Positions 8,799 to 18,599 of a stretch of DNA of 64,000 nucleotides are shown piece after piece. Position numbers and translations under genes: made by a program. Origin of the DNA: an uncultured bacterium (lineage in GTDB: Bacteria > CSSED10-310 > CALFER01); the NCBI GenBank assembly GCA_937951895.1, contig CALFER010000079.1:17100-81099 (forward strand), written 5' to 3'. Within the stretch, counting starts at the first letter, position 1; each line of letters begins with the position of its first letter. The notes below the pieces were generated by a model, which searched no databases, was not told where the DNA came from, and saw nothing but the letters and a program-made list of their open reading frames with translations.

Positions 8799-8846
8799 GG
8801 CCCGCATCGCTGGATTTCCGACGCCGGATCGATTAGGGTAACCGGG

Positions 8847-9545
8847 ATGAAATCGCTCCCGACCCGCAACCGGGCTGCGCTGATCCCGGCCCTGCTTCTT
8901 CCCGGCTTCGCCTCGCTGTTCTATTTCATTCTCATTCCGGAATCCTCCGCCGCCCGAATCATCTATGGCACGACAAAACTGTTCACGCTGCTCTGGCCCA
9001 TTCTCGCAATCCGTTTCCTGCTCGCACCCGCATCCATTCCCCGCCTGAAATCCTCCTGGAAGGGTGACCGCCGCGATGTCCTCGCGGGAATGACCGCGGG
9101 CGTGCTCATGGCCCTGACCATCCTCGCCGCCTTCCTGTCTCCCGCCGGCAGCCCCGTAATCGGAGCAACCGATCTGATCCGCCGCAAAGCCGCGCTCCTG
9201 GGCATGCTCGACGCATACATCCCCACCGCTCTCGTCATGTCGCTGATCCATTCAGCCGTCGAGGAATACTACTGGCGATGGTTCGTATTCGAATGCGCTC
9301 GCAGTCAGATGCCGACACGAGCCGCACATCTGATCGCCGGGCTGGCGTTCGCGTTCCACCATATCGTCGTCACGATCGTCTACTTCGGCCCGGTCTTCGG
9401 ACTCCTCTTCGGCCTTGCGGTCGGCTTCGCCGGAATGATCTGGAGCGTCATGTACCAGTTGAGGGGATCGCTGATCTCCCCCTGGATCGCCCATGTATGC
9501 TGTGACCTGGCCATCTTCGCGATCGGGTACCATCTGATAGTCTGA
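8847..9545 (+). CDS. CPBP (Abi) family intramembrane glutamic endopeptidase
   Basis: 232 residues with about seven hydrophobic helices. The three CPBP motifs are all present: EEYYWR (Glu139-Glu140 to Arg144, the EExxxR motif), FAFHH (the FxxxH motif) and HVCCD near the C-terminus (HxxxD/N). Members of this family process prenylated or membrane proteins, or serve in bacteriocin immunity; the substrate here is unknown. It lies 48 bases after the AAA+ gene on the same strand and could belong to the same unit. A TAGGGT box at 8834-8839 lies only 7 bases before the ATG without a Shine-Dalgarno sequence, so its own leaderless promoter is also possible. Confidence 0.85.
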   Translation: MKSLPTRNRAALIPALLLPGFASLFYFILIPESSAARIIYGTTKLFTLLWPILAIRFLLAPASIPRLKSSWKGDRRDVLAGMTAGVLMALTILAAFLSPAGSPVIGATDLIRRKAALLGMLDAYIPTALVMSLIHSAVEEYYWRWFVFECARSQMPTRAAHLIAGLAFAFHHIVVTIVYFGPVFGLLFGLAVGFAGMIWSVMYQLRGSLISPWIAHVCCDLAIFAIGYHLIV

Positions 9546-9567
9546 CCGCACCGGATGGATGTCGGTG

Positions 9568-11337
9568 TCAGCGATACTCCCAGGGAATCGCCTGCACGGT
9601 TCCGAACAGATCGAATGTGCCGCGCGTGAACGAAGCACCGTAAAAGTACAATCCGGACGCAGATCCCGTGCCGGACGGCCAGTCGAACTCCAGAACCGTT
9701 TCCTCGGCGGATTCCAGCGCTCCGAGATCATAGGATTTGTTCCCCAGACCCTGCGCAATCGGAATCCAGTCCGGCCAGCTCCAGAAATTGCCATAGACAT
9801 CGAGAAGGATGTAGGCGTCCAGTTCGATCCGGGTCGATGTCGAATTGCCGAGTGTCATGTGGAGGAAAAAGCGATCACCGGCGGCGAGGATCGGATCGTC
9901 GAGCATCAGGGTGAGGCCGTCGGAGGGGACCGTCGGAGGCGGAGTGGGTGTCGGCGAAGGAGGCAGGGTGAACGTCGGGGATGGTTCGGGCGTGTCGGTC
10001 GGCCGCATGGTCGCAGTCGGTGTGCGGGTCGCGGATGGAGTCGGCGTCGGTGTTCGGGTCGGAGTGATCGTCGGCGGGGGAGCGGTCGCAGTCGGTGTTC
10101 GAGTCGGAGTCTCTGTCGGAACCGGTGTGTGTGTTCGTGTCGGGGAGGACGTCGGTGTATGGGTTGCGGTGAATGTGGGTGTCGGTGTTCGGCTCGGCGT
10201 CATGGTCGGCGGAGGCGGAGTCGGAGTTACCGTGGGCGTACCGGTCGGCGTATCGGTCGGGATCGGTGACGAGGTTGGAGATGCGGACGAAGTCGGCGAC
10301 ACAGTCGCCGACGGAGTTTCAGTCGGGGGGGGTGTGAGAGACGGCGTGAACGTCGGTGACGGAGTGAACGACGAGATCGGTTCGGTGGATTTGAACACCG
10401 AGCCATTCGGGTAGGCCCCGGCCATCAGATAATGATCGGATGTCTCGATCAGCGATGTGACATACACCGCTCCGGAAAGTTGAGCGGTATTGATCCAGGT
10501 ATCGCCGTGATCGGTCGACCGGAAGACATCTCCGACTGACCCGGTTGCGGCATACAAGGCTCCGTCGCTCCCCTCCAGCAGTTTGAAGAGGATATCCGCC
10601 CCCGACAGAGAGCCTCCGGTCATCCATGTCTGACCCGAATCGGTCGATTTGAAGACCACCGCATCCGGATTCGTCGCGGCATACAGCGCGCCGTCAGATC
10701 CCATGAGGAGATCGCGGACCTCCTCGGCATCCGTCAGTTCCGATGCGACAGACCAACTTGCGCCGGAATCGGTCGAGTGATGCACGTCCCCGTTGGGACC
10801 GCTCCCGGTAAAAAAGACCCCCGGAGATGGCTCGATCATGCAGAAAACATTTTCAGCCGCGGGAAGCTGCATGGGAGGTGATATCCACTGGGGTGGTGCG
10901 AGCGACAGGTCGTATGCGTAGATGTTTCCGCCGGATCCGGTCGTCGCATAGATTCGGTTGTCGGTCCCCCGGAGCAGTTCGTAGATGGTTGTCCCGACTG
11001 TTCCGCCCGTGTAGAGCCACAAAGTGCCCGAGTTGGTGCTGCGATAGACGTCGGCGCCGGAATTGATCCCGGCGTACAGGATGTTGTTGTGCTCGATGAT
11101 GCTCATCGCCTCGATCGCACCGGCGATGTTGCCCGTGTTTGACCAGGCTGCGCCGCCGTCGGTCGACTTGAAGACATCGCCATTGGGCGAGGTTCCCGCA
11201 AAAACAGTTCCGGCTGGATTCTGGTAGATGGAGTACACCCATCCGGCATTCAGAAGATCACCGGTCTCGGCCCAATCCCAGGCATCGGCCTCCAGGGGGA
11301 GCAGGAGGATCAACAAAGCGATCGTCAACGTTTTCAT
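9568..11337 (-). CDS. exported sialidase/YCF48-like beta-propeller with Thr-Pro linker and shared C-terminal domain
   Basis: 589 residues starting with a signal peptide (MKTLTIALLILLLP, cleavage near ADA). Residues 20-320 contain about six repeats of the type GDVFKSTDGGAAWSNTG and DVFRSTDHGDTWINTAQL, the BNR/Asp-box pattern of sialidase-like or YCF48-like propellers; no sialidase catalytic residues are evident. Residues 320-470 are a Thr/Pro/Ser linker. Residues 475-589 are the C-terminal domain shared with five other proteins in the window (core LLDVYGNFWSWPDW). GGAAGGA precedes the ATG. The text-like repeats describe a secreted surface protein; its ligand is unknown. Confidence 0.78.
   Translation of the reverse strand: MKTLTIALLILLLPLEADAWDWAETGDLLNAGWVYSIYQNPAGTVFAGTSPNGDVFKSTDGGAAWSNTGNIAGAIEAMSIIEHNNILYAGINSGADVYRSTNSGTLWLYTGGTVGTTIYELLRGTDNRIYATTGSGGNIYAYDLSLAPPQWISPPMQLPAAENVFCMIEPSPGVFFTGSGPNGDVHHSTDSGASWSVASELTDAEEVRDLLMGSDGALYAATNPDAVVFKSTDSGQTWMTGGSLSGADILFKLLEGSDGALYAATGSVGDVFRSTDHGDTWINTAQLSGAVYVTSLIETSDHYLMAGAYPNGSVFKSTEPISSFTPSPTFTPSLTPPPTETPSATVSPTSSASPTSSPIPTDTPTGTPTVTPTPPPPTMTPSRTPTPTFTATHTPTSSPTRTHTPVPTETPTRTPTATAPPPTITPTRTPTPTPSATRTPTATMRPTDTPEPSPTFTLPPSPTPTPPPTVPSDGLTLMLDDPILAAGDRFFLHMTLGNSTSTRIELDAYILLDVYGNFWSWPDWIPIAQGLGNKSYDLGALESAEETVLEFDWPSGTGSASGLYFYGASFTRGTFDLFGTVQAIPWEYR
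9925..10380 (-). repeat. quasi-tandem Thr-Pro linker minisatellite
   Basis: Within the propeller gene, short units with a core like GTCGGTGTTCGGGTCGG (plus-strand reading) recur many times and encode PTxTPTxTPT on the minus strand. Similar but shorter tracts occur at about 14700-14970, 23890-24000, 46140-46240, 46650-46740 and 57790-58030. Unit lengths and sequence vary, so this is not a CRISPR array. Confidence 0.8.
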
Positions 11338-11356
11338 AGAGCCGTCCTTCCGGATC

Positions 11357-11387
11357 GAAAAAGACGCCGGATCAGAGCCGGCGCGTC
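11357..11387 (-). terminator. Rho-independent terminator of the nucleotidyltransferase gene
   Basis: Read on the minus strand, GACGCGCCGG and CCGGCGTC form a GC-rich stem with a small bulge around CTCTGAT, followed directly by TTTTTC. It lies about 70 bases downstream of the nucleotidyltransferase stop and just before the next gene, separating the two transcripts. Confidence 0.7.
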
Positions 11388-11457
11388 AGGAAATCATATT
11401 ACGGCTTTGCCTGATGAGCTGCAAGCGACCGCCGGAACGGGCGGCAGGCAGGATCGC

Positions 11458-12333
11458 TCAGTGAAGAGGATCGGGGTAACTGATCGCCTGCTCGAACAGA
11501 AAAGGTGCGACGGACTGGAGTTGCACCCAGCCCACGCTCAGGTTGTATTTCCCGTTTTTCTCGACGAACTTGCCGACCAATCGGGTCAACTCGGCGAGCA
11601 TGCGCCATTTCATCTTCAGGCTCTTCAGATCAGACGCCGGTTTGAACAACTGATGCACACCGATCAGAAAGCCCTCGGGAGCCGTTTTGAGGGACTGGAT
11701 ACTTTCGTCGAGGTGATGGGAGAGATTCAGAAACTGACCGTTAACCAGAAAAATGATTTCATAGAGATTTTCAAGCGCACAGGAAATCTCATGGTGAAAG
11801 TAAAAAATATTCTGTTCATCCCGGATCTCGGCCAGATCTTCCACTACCGATGTCGTTTCAGCGAAGATCTGGGGAATCACCATTTCCTGATACTCTTTCG
11901 GCATCGGATTGATTCGGCTTTTCCATGCTTCGAGCTGCTTCCGGGGATCCCAGAGAATTTTGCCCTCAAAGAGCGATGCGACGAGCATCGTGCTTTCGAG
12001 ATGGCGCCTTTTCTCGATCGAACTGATCCGATCGCAGATCGTGTCCTGGCTGACGTGCCAGACCCTGAATCGAGCGCCGTTTTTGTGAAATGCATCCGTA
12101 TCGATCGGATTGTTGATGCAGGTCAGTTCCGAACCCATGTCTGCCATGTCGCGCACGACGCGAATGCGAGTCGACACATCGGGAACGTCCAGACACACCA
12201 TCATCAGATCGATATCCGATGCCGCCGTGGCATTGCCACGTGCTCGGGATCCGATCAGCATGGCGCTTCGGAACTCGGGGATCCGCTGATATCCCCGGAT
12301 AACTTCGGAAATTTGTTTCTCGAGCTGATTCAC
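11458..12333 (-). CDS. nucleotidyltransferase domain protein with DUF4037-type C-terminus
   Basis: 291 residues from a GTG start at 12333. That start is preferred over an upstream GTG at 12360 because GGGAGGA lies 6 bases before it. The N-terminal third has the polymerase-beta nucleotidyltransferase signature: GSRARG (Gly28-Ser29) and SDIDL (Asp40, Asp42). The C-terminal 150 residues are helical (for example YFHHEISCALENLYEIIFLVNG), like the DUF4037 helical domain that accompanies minimal nucleotidyltransferases. The usual roles are transfer of a nucleotide to an antibiotic, a protein or an RNA end; the acceptor is not known. Its own promoter and terminator can be seen, so it is probably monocistronic. 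Confidence 0.75.
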   Translation of the reverse strand: MNQLEKQISEVIRGYQRIPEFRSAMLIGSRARGNATAASDIDLMMVCLDVPDVSTRIRVVRDMADMGSELTCINNPIDTDAFHKNGARFRVWHVSQDTICDRISSIEKRRHLESTMLVASLFEGKILWDPRKQLEAWKSRINPMPKEYQEMVIPQIFAETTSVVEDLAEIRDEQNIFYFHHEISCALENLYEIIFLVNGQFLNLSHHLDESIQSLKTAPEGFLIGVHQLFKPASDLKSLKMKWRMLAELTRLVGKFVEKNGKYNLSVGWVQLQSVAPFLFEQAISYPDPLH

Positions 12334-12386
12334 CCGGCATCCTCCCGTCCCGTCAAACACACGAACGGTCGTTCAAAAGCGTGAGT

Positions 12387-12415
12387 TTTATATCGGAAAA
12401 CGGAGATGAATGCAA
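12387..12415 (-). promoter_or_regulatory. putative promoter of the nucleotidyltransferase gene
   Basis: On the minus strand TTGCAT (12410-12415), a 17-base spacer and TATAAA (12387-12392) precede the GTG start by about 55 bases. Confidence 0.45.
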
Positions 12416-12437
12416 TCGGAATTGTCAGGGAGGACAA

Positions 12438-13277
12438 TCAGAAGGGCAGGACATATTCGAGTCCGACATTGACCGCACTCGAAACATCCACTCCGACGAA
12501 ATCCTCGATGTCCGCCTGATCGGTATCGCCTTTCCACGCTGAAGCCATCAACGTATAATCCAATGTCACTCTCAGGTTCTTGATCACTTCGAACGTGAAT
12601 TCCGGTTTGAGCCGGAGTGAAACTGCATCTTGTTTGGCTGTGCCTTCATTGCTGTCATGGCTTTCAGGGTCGAACAGTGTGCGATCGTATCGCCAGTCAT
12701 AATCGGCATCGCGGAAATAGCTCAACCCGAGGCAGAAGCGGAACTGGAATCGCTCGCCACCAACGAAGTTCAACTCACCGTCCAGCCCCGTCTTCAACTT
12801 GCCTTTTGCGTGCGCGTTCTCTGCGATTTCAGTGATCACGCCATCTTCGGATTTTTCAAGATACCCGTCTGAGAAATCGAGTTGGAAGGTGCGGATTCCG
12901 AATCGGATGTTGAAGTTGGGTCCCGATGTCAGGCGGATGAAGACATCCAGCACCTCACGTTCAACCGTGACCTTTCCCTCGATGTGCTTTCCCTCATCAC
13001 CCGACCAGTCACCGGTGAAATCGTTTTCCATCTTTCCGTATCCGACACCGAAGGAAAACACATCGGCGGTACCGAAGCGCATCTCCATGCTGATCGCCGG
13101 ATTGAAGAACGTCGTTTCGATATCCGCCGTAACATCTCTGACGGTAAAGGATCCGAGAGTGACGCCGTTGGCCACATCGAACAAGAGACTCGTCGCACCT
13201 GTCGGCAGGGACAAAAGCACCAGCGCTCCAATCGCAGCCAACCCTCTCACTGCCATCCTCCAAGCTTGTGTTTGCAT
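12438..13277 (-). CDS. predicted outer-membrane beta-barrel protein
   Basis: 279 residues with a signal peptide (residues 1 to about 29, ending GATS). The mature part is a run of amphipathic beta-strands with alternating hydrophobic residues (for example FSFGVGYGKMENDF, FNIRFGIRTFQLDFSD, LRVTLDYTLMASAW). It ends VLPF, with a terminal Phe as recognised by the BAM machinery. No enzymatic family is recognised. The start is supported by GAGGAGGG just upstream. It follows the 13304-14335 gene by 26 bases on the same strand and is probably the last gene of that operon. Confidence 0.7.
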   Translation of the reverse strand: MQTQAWRMAVRGLAAIGALVLLSLPTGATSLLFDVANGVTLGSFTVRDVTADIETTFFNPAISMEMRFGTADVFSFGVGYGKMENDFTGDWSGDEGKHIEGKVTVEREVLDVFIRLTSGPNFNIRFGIRTFQLDFSDGYLEKSEDGVITEIAENAHAKGKLKTGLDGELNFVGGERFQFRFCLGLSYFRDADYDWRYDRTLFDPESHDSNEGTAKQDAVSLRLKPEFTFEVIKNLRVTLDYTLMASAWKGDTDQADIEDFVGVDVSSAVNVGLEYVLPF

Positions 13278-13303
13278 GTCAATCCCTCCTCACAAGGTCG
13301 ATT

Positions 13304-14335
13304 CTACTGATTCCTGTTGATGATATCCATCGTGCGCCATTCCGGATTCTGTTCGATCGGCAGCGGGCCGGTCTGATCGGTCAGAAAATAGTTGCCTCTC
13401 CCGTCAGTGAAAGCGCGTTTGTACGCCGGCATCCAGTATTCCTTCCCCGACTGAGGATCGCGGGTTTCCATCTGATCCGTGAGCACCTTGTAGACTTCGG
13501 TCTGCATGTCACTCCGCGCCTGACTCCGATTCCGGTTGATCTCGTTGTCCACCTGGTTCAGATAGCGAATCGTATCGTTGTACTGCTGTCCTCGCGCCGC
13601 GATGGCCGCGGACGCTTTCTGGACCCACACCGGGTCGAGTCGAAAGGATCGCAGGCAGAGTTCCATTGTGCGTTCGTCTTCGTGCCAGCGGTCTTTGGGG
13701 GCGACAAGGCCGAAGCATCCCACGGTGGTCCAGATCAGCCCCTGCATGTCATAGATGATCGCATAGATGCGTCCGTACGACGGAACCCCGTTGATCACCG
13801 CCTCGAAATTCACATACCCGCACTCCGATCGTGTGGCAACCGCAGGAACCCATGCCCGCAACTCTGGTGAGGGGTATGCCGGCCCCAGGATGCGCGCGCT
13901 TTGAAACTCCTGAGCCGACAACTGTCCGAGCACGATGATCCGGACATAGTCAGCAACCCCCATATACGGATACTGCCAGCACCCGTTCAGGACCTGGCCG
14001 GGCTGAATGTTCAGAATCCCCATGCTGCTCTGATTCGTCACGGCGGGATCCTGAAAATTGAACCGGGGATACCAGCCGAAGAACGACCGACCATCCGGGC
14101 TCGTGACCCGGAATCGGATGTTGGTCTCCACCAGATCGACGACATTCCAATCCACGCCGCTCGGAATCATCCCGCCATCCGCCCGCCATCCGCCCGGAAT
14201 CAGCAGTGTGAACGCGCCCTGATACTGCTCGCGATACGCGCTCAGGGTGATGCCATCCGGCACAGGAGCCGGCATCTGGCCCAGAACGGGATCCATTCCC
14301 ATGAGTCCCACGATCATCCAGAGCCATTTTTTCAT
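13304..14335 (-). CDS. exported protein of unknown function
   Basis: 343 residues starting at MKKWLWM. The longer upstream reading frame lies inside the preceding gene and is rejected. The ATG overlaps the stop of the beta-helix gene as ATGA. A short signal peptide runs to about VLGQ. The body contains TLLIPGGWRADGG and VNFEAVINGVPSYGRIYAI, followed by a charged helical region with RNRSQARSDMQTEVYKVL. The first part resembles periplasmic proteins that analyse a fatty-acid or PsbP-like beta-sandwich, but I cannot assign a family. Co-translation with the giant beta-helix protein suggests that the two work in the same compartment. Confidence 0.6.
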   Translation of the reverse strand: MKKWLWMIVGLMGMDPVLGQMPAPVPDGITLSAYREQYQGAFTLLIPGGWRADGGMIPSGVDWNVVDLVETNIRFRVTSPDGRSFFGWYPRFNFQDPAVTNQSSMGILNIQPGQVLNGCWQYPYMGVADYVRIIVLGQLSAQEFQSARILGPAYPSPELRAWVPAVATRSECGYVNFEAVINGVPSYGRIYAIIYDMQGLIWTTVGCFGLVAPKDRWHEDERTMELCLRSFRLDPVWVQKASAAIAARGQQYNDTIRYLNQVDNEINRNRSQARSDMQTEVYKVLTDQMETRDPQSGKEYWMPAYKRAFTDGRGNYFLTDQTGPLPIEQNPEWRTMDIINRNQ

Positions 14336-17300
14336 TGTCCCCACCCGAACTCCCATGAATCCATCCCGCCGAACAACTCGGACATCCCGGCGTTCGTCAT
14401 GGCAGCATACCAGAGAATCCCGTCGGCGGAACCTGAAATCTGCGGCCAATTGAATACAGGCAATATCACCATTTCCTCGCGTCCTTGATGGAGATCGATC
14501 ACATACCGGTCAAATGACGTGTAACCGGGGGCGAAGAAATAACTTCCGTAGACATCCAGCAGCACAAACAACGGCACATCGGAATAGGTCTCATCGGAGG
14601 GATTGCACAGGAAAACGGAGCATCCGCAGGGATCCCCCTCCCGGAAGAAATGCGCCGGCATCCACAATTCGACACCCAGTTCACCGCAAGCGGGTGTTTC
14701 GGTCGGAAGCACGGTCGGTGTGTGTGACGGTTCGGCCGTGGCGGTCGGTTGGGATGTCGGTGTCATCGACGGTGTCGGCGATCGTGTGGGAGATGGAGTG
14801 GATGTGGGTGATGGCGTAAGTGTCGGGGTTCGGGTCGGAGTTGCAGTGGGTGGCACGGGGGTGGAGGTGGGGGTCGGAGTTCGCGACGGGGTCGGGGTGG
14901 GTGTCCGGCTCGGTGTCTGAGTCGGTGTCCGCGTCGGGGTCGCGGTCGCCGTCGATGTCGGGGTCGGCGGATTGAGAAGCGTCGGATAGTGATATCCGAT
15001 GTCCACAATACCCACGTCGGGAATCTCGTCGATCCGCGTCGTGAATTCATCGAGACACTTCGGGACGATCGTCATACAGATCGAATCAGCGGGCTCGCTA
15101 CCCGCATCGATGCATGGGCTGAGGGCACGGGCGGTCACATCCAGATAGTAATCGCCGTCGGGACCGGAAACGAAATGCGGATCGAGATCGATGTTGCTGT
15201 AGCCGGCGCCGGACCATCCTCCCTGGACATCGCTGTATGCGACCGTGATCGAGCCGGTCCCGGACGATACGCCGAGCACATTCCCCCAGAGAATCGCGTT
15301 CAGGATGATCGGTGAACCGGTCAGATTGAGTGCGTAACCTCCGTTATTGGCAACAGTGATATTGACCAGGGTCGCGATGGTCGATTCGATTCCGTTTCCT
15401 CCGTTATTGACCGAAGCGACATTCTGCATCCAGACATCCGCGGTAGTATTCAGCGCAATGCCGGCTCCGCTGCAATTCGCAACCAGCGTGTTCTCGATTC
15501 GAATCTCCTCGGATAGGATCTGATCCAGTCCCTTTGCCGCCGAATGGTCGAACACGCAATCCGACATCGGCATTGAATGCCCGTAATTCATCACCATCGG
15601 ATTTCCCGATGCGCCACCGTATCGGATCCTGACTGAGCGAAATTCAGACTCCTCGCTCGATGAATCACTCAGCACATAGGCCCAATCGCCCGGAGCCGGT
15701 GTCGTGGCATTGCCGTCGTTCCAGGTGTCTCCGCCGATTGAATCGTCCTTCCACGAGGTTATGGAAATCGGCGCGGATGGGTTGCCGATCGCCGACAGAT
15801 TGCCCAGATTGGTGATCGCACCGCTTTGCATCTTCAGGACGATTCCCGGATCGATGGTGAGGGAACTGCCGGAGTCGATGGCAAACCCGGTGGATGCAAA
15901 TGCAAAGTCGTTGGTCGCGCTCAGATTCCCTGAAATACTGGTCTGCGGCAGCAGTATGGCATCGATCGCGTTACCGGCTCCTGCGTTGTTTTCGACAGTG
16001 CCAAACCCTCGAATCGGATAGCTTCCGCATTGATGGATCTGGTTTCCGGAAATGATGTTGAGGGGATAAAACACCGTCACGTCGATCCCTGCGCCGATTG
16101 TATATGCGATCTGGTTGTTCGAGATTGTGCATGGTGAGAACGTCGAAACGAGCAACCCCGGTCCACCGGAATACTCGATGATCGAATGCTGGAAGGATGG
16201 CGCTACATTCCCCAACAGCACGGATGGGTTTCCGAACGCACCATTGTACCGGAAAATCCCGTAATCGATGCTCCCGACCCCTCCCGATCCGTAACTCAGC
16301 GTGTTCCAATCTCCTGAGGCAGGCGTTGTCGCACTTCCGTCGTGATAGGTATCACCCGCGTAATCATCATCCTTCCATGATGTAAACACGATTGGATCGG
16401 ATGAAGTGCCTGCAATCGACATGGTTCCATCGACCTGAATACTGCCGGATTCCATCTTGACGACGACCCCCGGTTCAATGATCATCGTATCCCCGATATT
16501 GATGTGGAATCCTTGAGCGGCATAGACATGATCAGCGGGCAGAGTGCCATCTATGTCTGTGTTCGGGAGCAGGATTGCGTCGATCGCATTGTCATGCAGG
16601 TCGTTTCCGGACAGATTGCCGAAGCCGCGGATCGGATAACTGCCGCAATGATGGATGTCATTGTTCTGTATGAGTGTATCCGACAGATAACCGGATATGA
16701 ACAGACCGCTGCCTCCGATGTGTGCGATTGTGTTGTTGCTGATGTTTCCGGGGTTCACCAGGGCGAGTTGAACGGCGTTGTTGGCGCAATACTCGATGAC
16801 ACAGTTCTGCATATCGGCCTGAGGACAGGCCAACACAACGGCAGTATTTCCGTACGCGCCGGCATATCGGACGGTGCAGCTGTTCAGAGTGTTCGGCTGG
16901 CTGCCTCCGAAACTGAGATACGACCAGTCACCCGCAGCCGGCGATGTCGACGTTCCGTCGTGGTATGTGTCACCGCCCGCAGTGTCATCCTTCCATGATG
17001 TAAACACGACTGGATGCCCGGTCGTTCCGGATGTCGACAGCACGCCGCTGACCGAAACACTCGCGCCGTTTTCCATTTTAATCACCGCATCCGGGAGTAA
17101 CTCCAATGTGTCATCCGCCGCGACGCTGAATCCCTGCGTCACAAAAACGAAGGAGTTCGATGGGTCGATCGTCCCGCTCACATTCGTGTTCGGAATCAGG
17201 ATCCCATCGATTGCGTTGCCGCTGCCGGTATTGTTCACGATCTCACCGAAACCACGGATCGGATAACTCGCACAGTTCGATATCTGGCAATCTTCGATGA

Positions 17301-18516
17301 CTGTATCGGGATGAAAAGTCGTCAGTGTGATTCCAGAGCTGCCCACATTCGATATGATGGTGTTGCGGATCACCGATGCCAGCGTGCCGCTTGAGTAAAT
17401 ACCGTAAGACCCGCAGTGTTCGATCGTCGAATTCGTCACGATGGCCGGAATTGCCTCAAAAAGCACGGCGATGTTCATTCCATACGCACCGGCGTATCGT
17501 ACGATGCAATGATTCAGATCCGAATCGACCGAAGTCGATGCGAGGGTGATCCCCACCCAGTCACCCGGCCACGGCTGGGTACCCGAGCCATTGTGCCAGG
17601 TATCACCGCCATAGGTATCATCGTGAATCGACGTGAACACAATGGGATGTGCCGTCTCACCCTGCATGGTCATCGTTCCCGACACGGTGATTCCCGACGT
17701 GCTCTTGATGACAACTCCGGGTTCGATCGCGAGCGTATCTCCGGAAGCGACGCTGAACCCGCTTCCCACATTCAAAAACACGAAATCATTCGACGCAGAC
17801 ATGACTCCCTCGATCGCCCCCTGAGGCAACACGATCCCCTCCACCGCATTGTTGTTCCCCGTGTTGTTCACGATATTGCCGAAGCCGACGATCGGGTATC
17901 CGTTGCAATTCTGGAAATCATTACCCACGATGGATGTGCCGGGAACATAGTGTTGGAAGTAAACGGCATCGTATCCGGTATTCGAAAATGAATTGTAATC
18001 GATCGTCGAAGGGGCGATTTCACCGGTGACGAGAATGGCACGGTGCAGGAGGTGATTGAACGAGCTGTTTGTGACGGTGACCGGCACACTCAACGTTCGC
18101 AGCGCGGCTTCGTTCCCCTGACCGGCATACTCGATGATGCAGTGATCGAACACCGAGCCCGTTGACGACCCGTTCAACTGAATATTGACCCAGTCCCCGG
18201 CGGATGGACTGCCCTGATTCGACGTGAAGGTGATTGGAAGAAGTTCCGTTCCCGCCGCCGATAGCGTTCCGTTGATGACGAGTTGATGAAAAGCGCTCAG
18301 CCTGACCTGGACGCCGGGATCGATGGTCAGAGTGACACCGGCATTGACTGTCACTGTCGTGGTCGTGACATACGGACTTCCCATCAGAGTCCAGGTTGTG
18401 TCAACCGTGATGCTTCCACCGACCGGAGTTTCCGCCAGTGCGGGTTGAAGGACTCCGGACAAAATTCCACCCAGGACACACAACACCAATGCGATGTTGG
18501 TCGGCATCCCCCTCAT
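14332..18516 (-). CDS. giant exported right-handed beta-helix protein with shared C-terminal domain
   Basis: 1394 residues from the ATG at 18516, chosen over one 7 codons upstream because AGGAGGAGG sits 4-5 bases before it. A signal peptide ends near ALAE. Residues 30 to about 1140 are pectate-lyase-like coils grouped into five large units, four of them strongly alike (each with DTxxDG...GDW...VRYAGA and ...CGSYPIRGFG), with a period near 208 residues. A Thr-Pro linker follows (about 1190-1270), then the shared C-terminal domain with LLDVYGSYFFAPGY and a WEFGWGQ end. Right-handed helices of this kind usually bind or cut polysaccharides, but no lyase residues were identified. Codon use matches its neighbours. 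Confidence 0.82.
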   Translation of the reverse strand: MRGMPTNIALVLCVLGGILSGVLQPALAETPVGGSITVDTTWTLMGSPYVTTTTVTVNAGVTLTIDPGVQVRLSAFHQLVINGTLSAAGTELLPITFTSNQGSPSAGDWVNIQLNGSSTGSVFDHCIIEYAGQGNEAALRTLSVPVTVTNSSFNHLLHRAILVTGEIAPSTIDYNSFSNTGYDAVYFQHYVPGTSIVGNDFQNCNGYPIVGFGNIVNNTGNNNAVEGIVLPQGAIEGVMSASNDFVFLNVGSGFSVASGDTLAIEPGVVIKSTSGITVSGTMTMQGETAHPIVFTSIHDDTYGGDTWHNGSGTQPWPGDWVGITLASTSVDSDLNHCIVRYAGAYGMNIAVLFEAIPAIVTNSTIEHCGSYGIYSSGTLASVIRNTIISNVGSSGITLTTFHPDTVIEDCQISNCASYPIRGFGEIVNNTGSGNAIDGILIPNTNVSGTIDPSNSFVFVTQGFSVAADDTLELLPDAVIKMENGASVSVSGVLSTSGTTGHPVVFTSWKDDTAGGDTYHDGTSTSPAAGDWSYLSFGGSQPNTLNSCTVRYAGAYGNTAVVLACPQADMQNCVIEYCANNAVQLALVNPGNISNNTIAHIGGSGLFISGYLSDTLIQNNDIHHCGSYPIRGFGNLSGNDLHDNAIDAILLPNTDIDGTLPADHVYAAQGFHINIGDTMIIEPGVVVKMESGSIQVDGTMSIAGTSSDPIVFTSWKDDDYAGDTYHDGSATTPASGDWNTLSYGSGGVGSIDYGIFRYNGAFGNPSVLLGNVAPSFQHSIIEYSGGPGLLVSTFSPCTISNNQIAYTIGAGIDVTVFYPLNIISGNQIHQCGSYPIRGFGTVENNAGAGNAIDAILLPQTSISGNLSATNDFAFASTGFAIDSGSSLTIDPGIVLKMQSGAITNLGNLSAIGNPSAPISITSWKDDSIGGDTWNDGNATTPAPGDWAYVLSDSSSEESEFRSVRIRYGGASGNPMVMNYGHSMPMSDCVFDHSAAKGLDQILSEEIRIENTLVANCSGAGIALNTTADVWMQNVASVNNGGNGIESTIATLVNITVANNGGYALNLTGSPIILNAILWGNVLGVSSGTGSITVAYSDVQGGWSGAGYSNIDLDPHFVSGPDGDYYLDVTARALSPCIDAGSEPADSICMTIVPKCLDEFTTRIDEIPDVGIVDIGYHYPTLLNPPTPTSTATATPTRTPTQTPSRTPTPTPSRTPTPTSTPVPPTATPTRTPTLTPSPTSTPSPTRSPTPSMTPTSQPTATAEPSHTPTVLPTETPACGELGVELWMPAHFFREGDPCGCSVFLCNPSDETYSDVPLFVLLDVYGSYFFAPGYTSFDRYVIDLHQGREEMVILPVFNWPQISGSADGILWYAAMTNAGMSELFGGMDSWEFGWGQ

Positions 18517-18599
18517 AAAACCTCCTCCTGATACCATACCGTCCAGGTAATCGATCCGACAGGTTCAATCTGTGATTGACGGGTTCCCCACTCCCCTGC

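Noticed and set aside
9925..10380. Possible CRISPR array
   Set aside because: The repeats are variable short units without constant spacers, and they encode Thr-Pro in frame.
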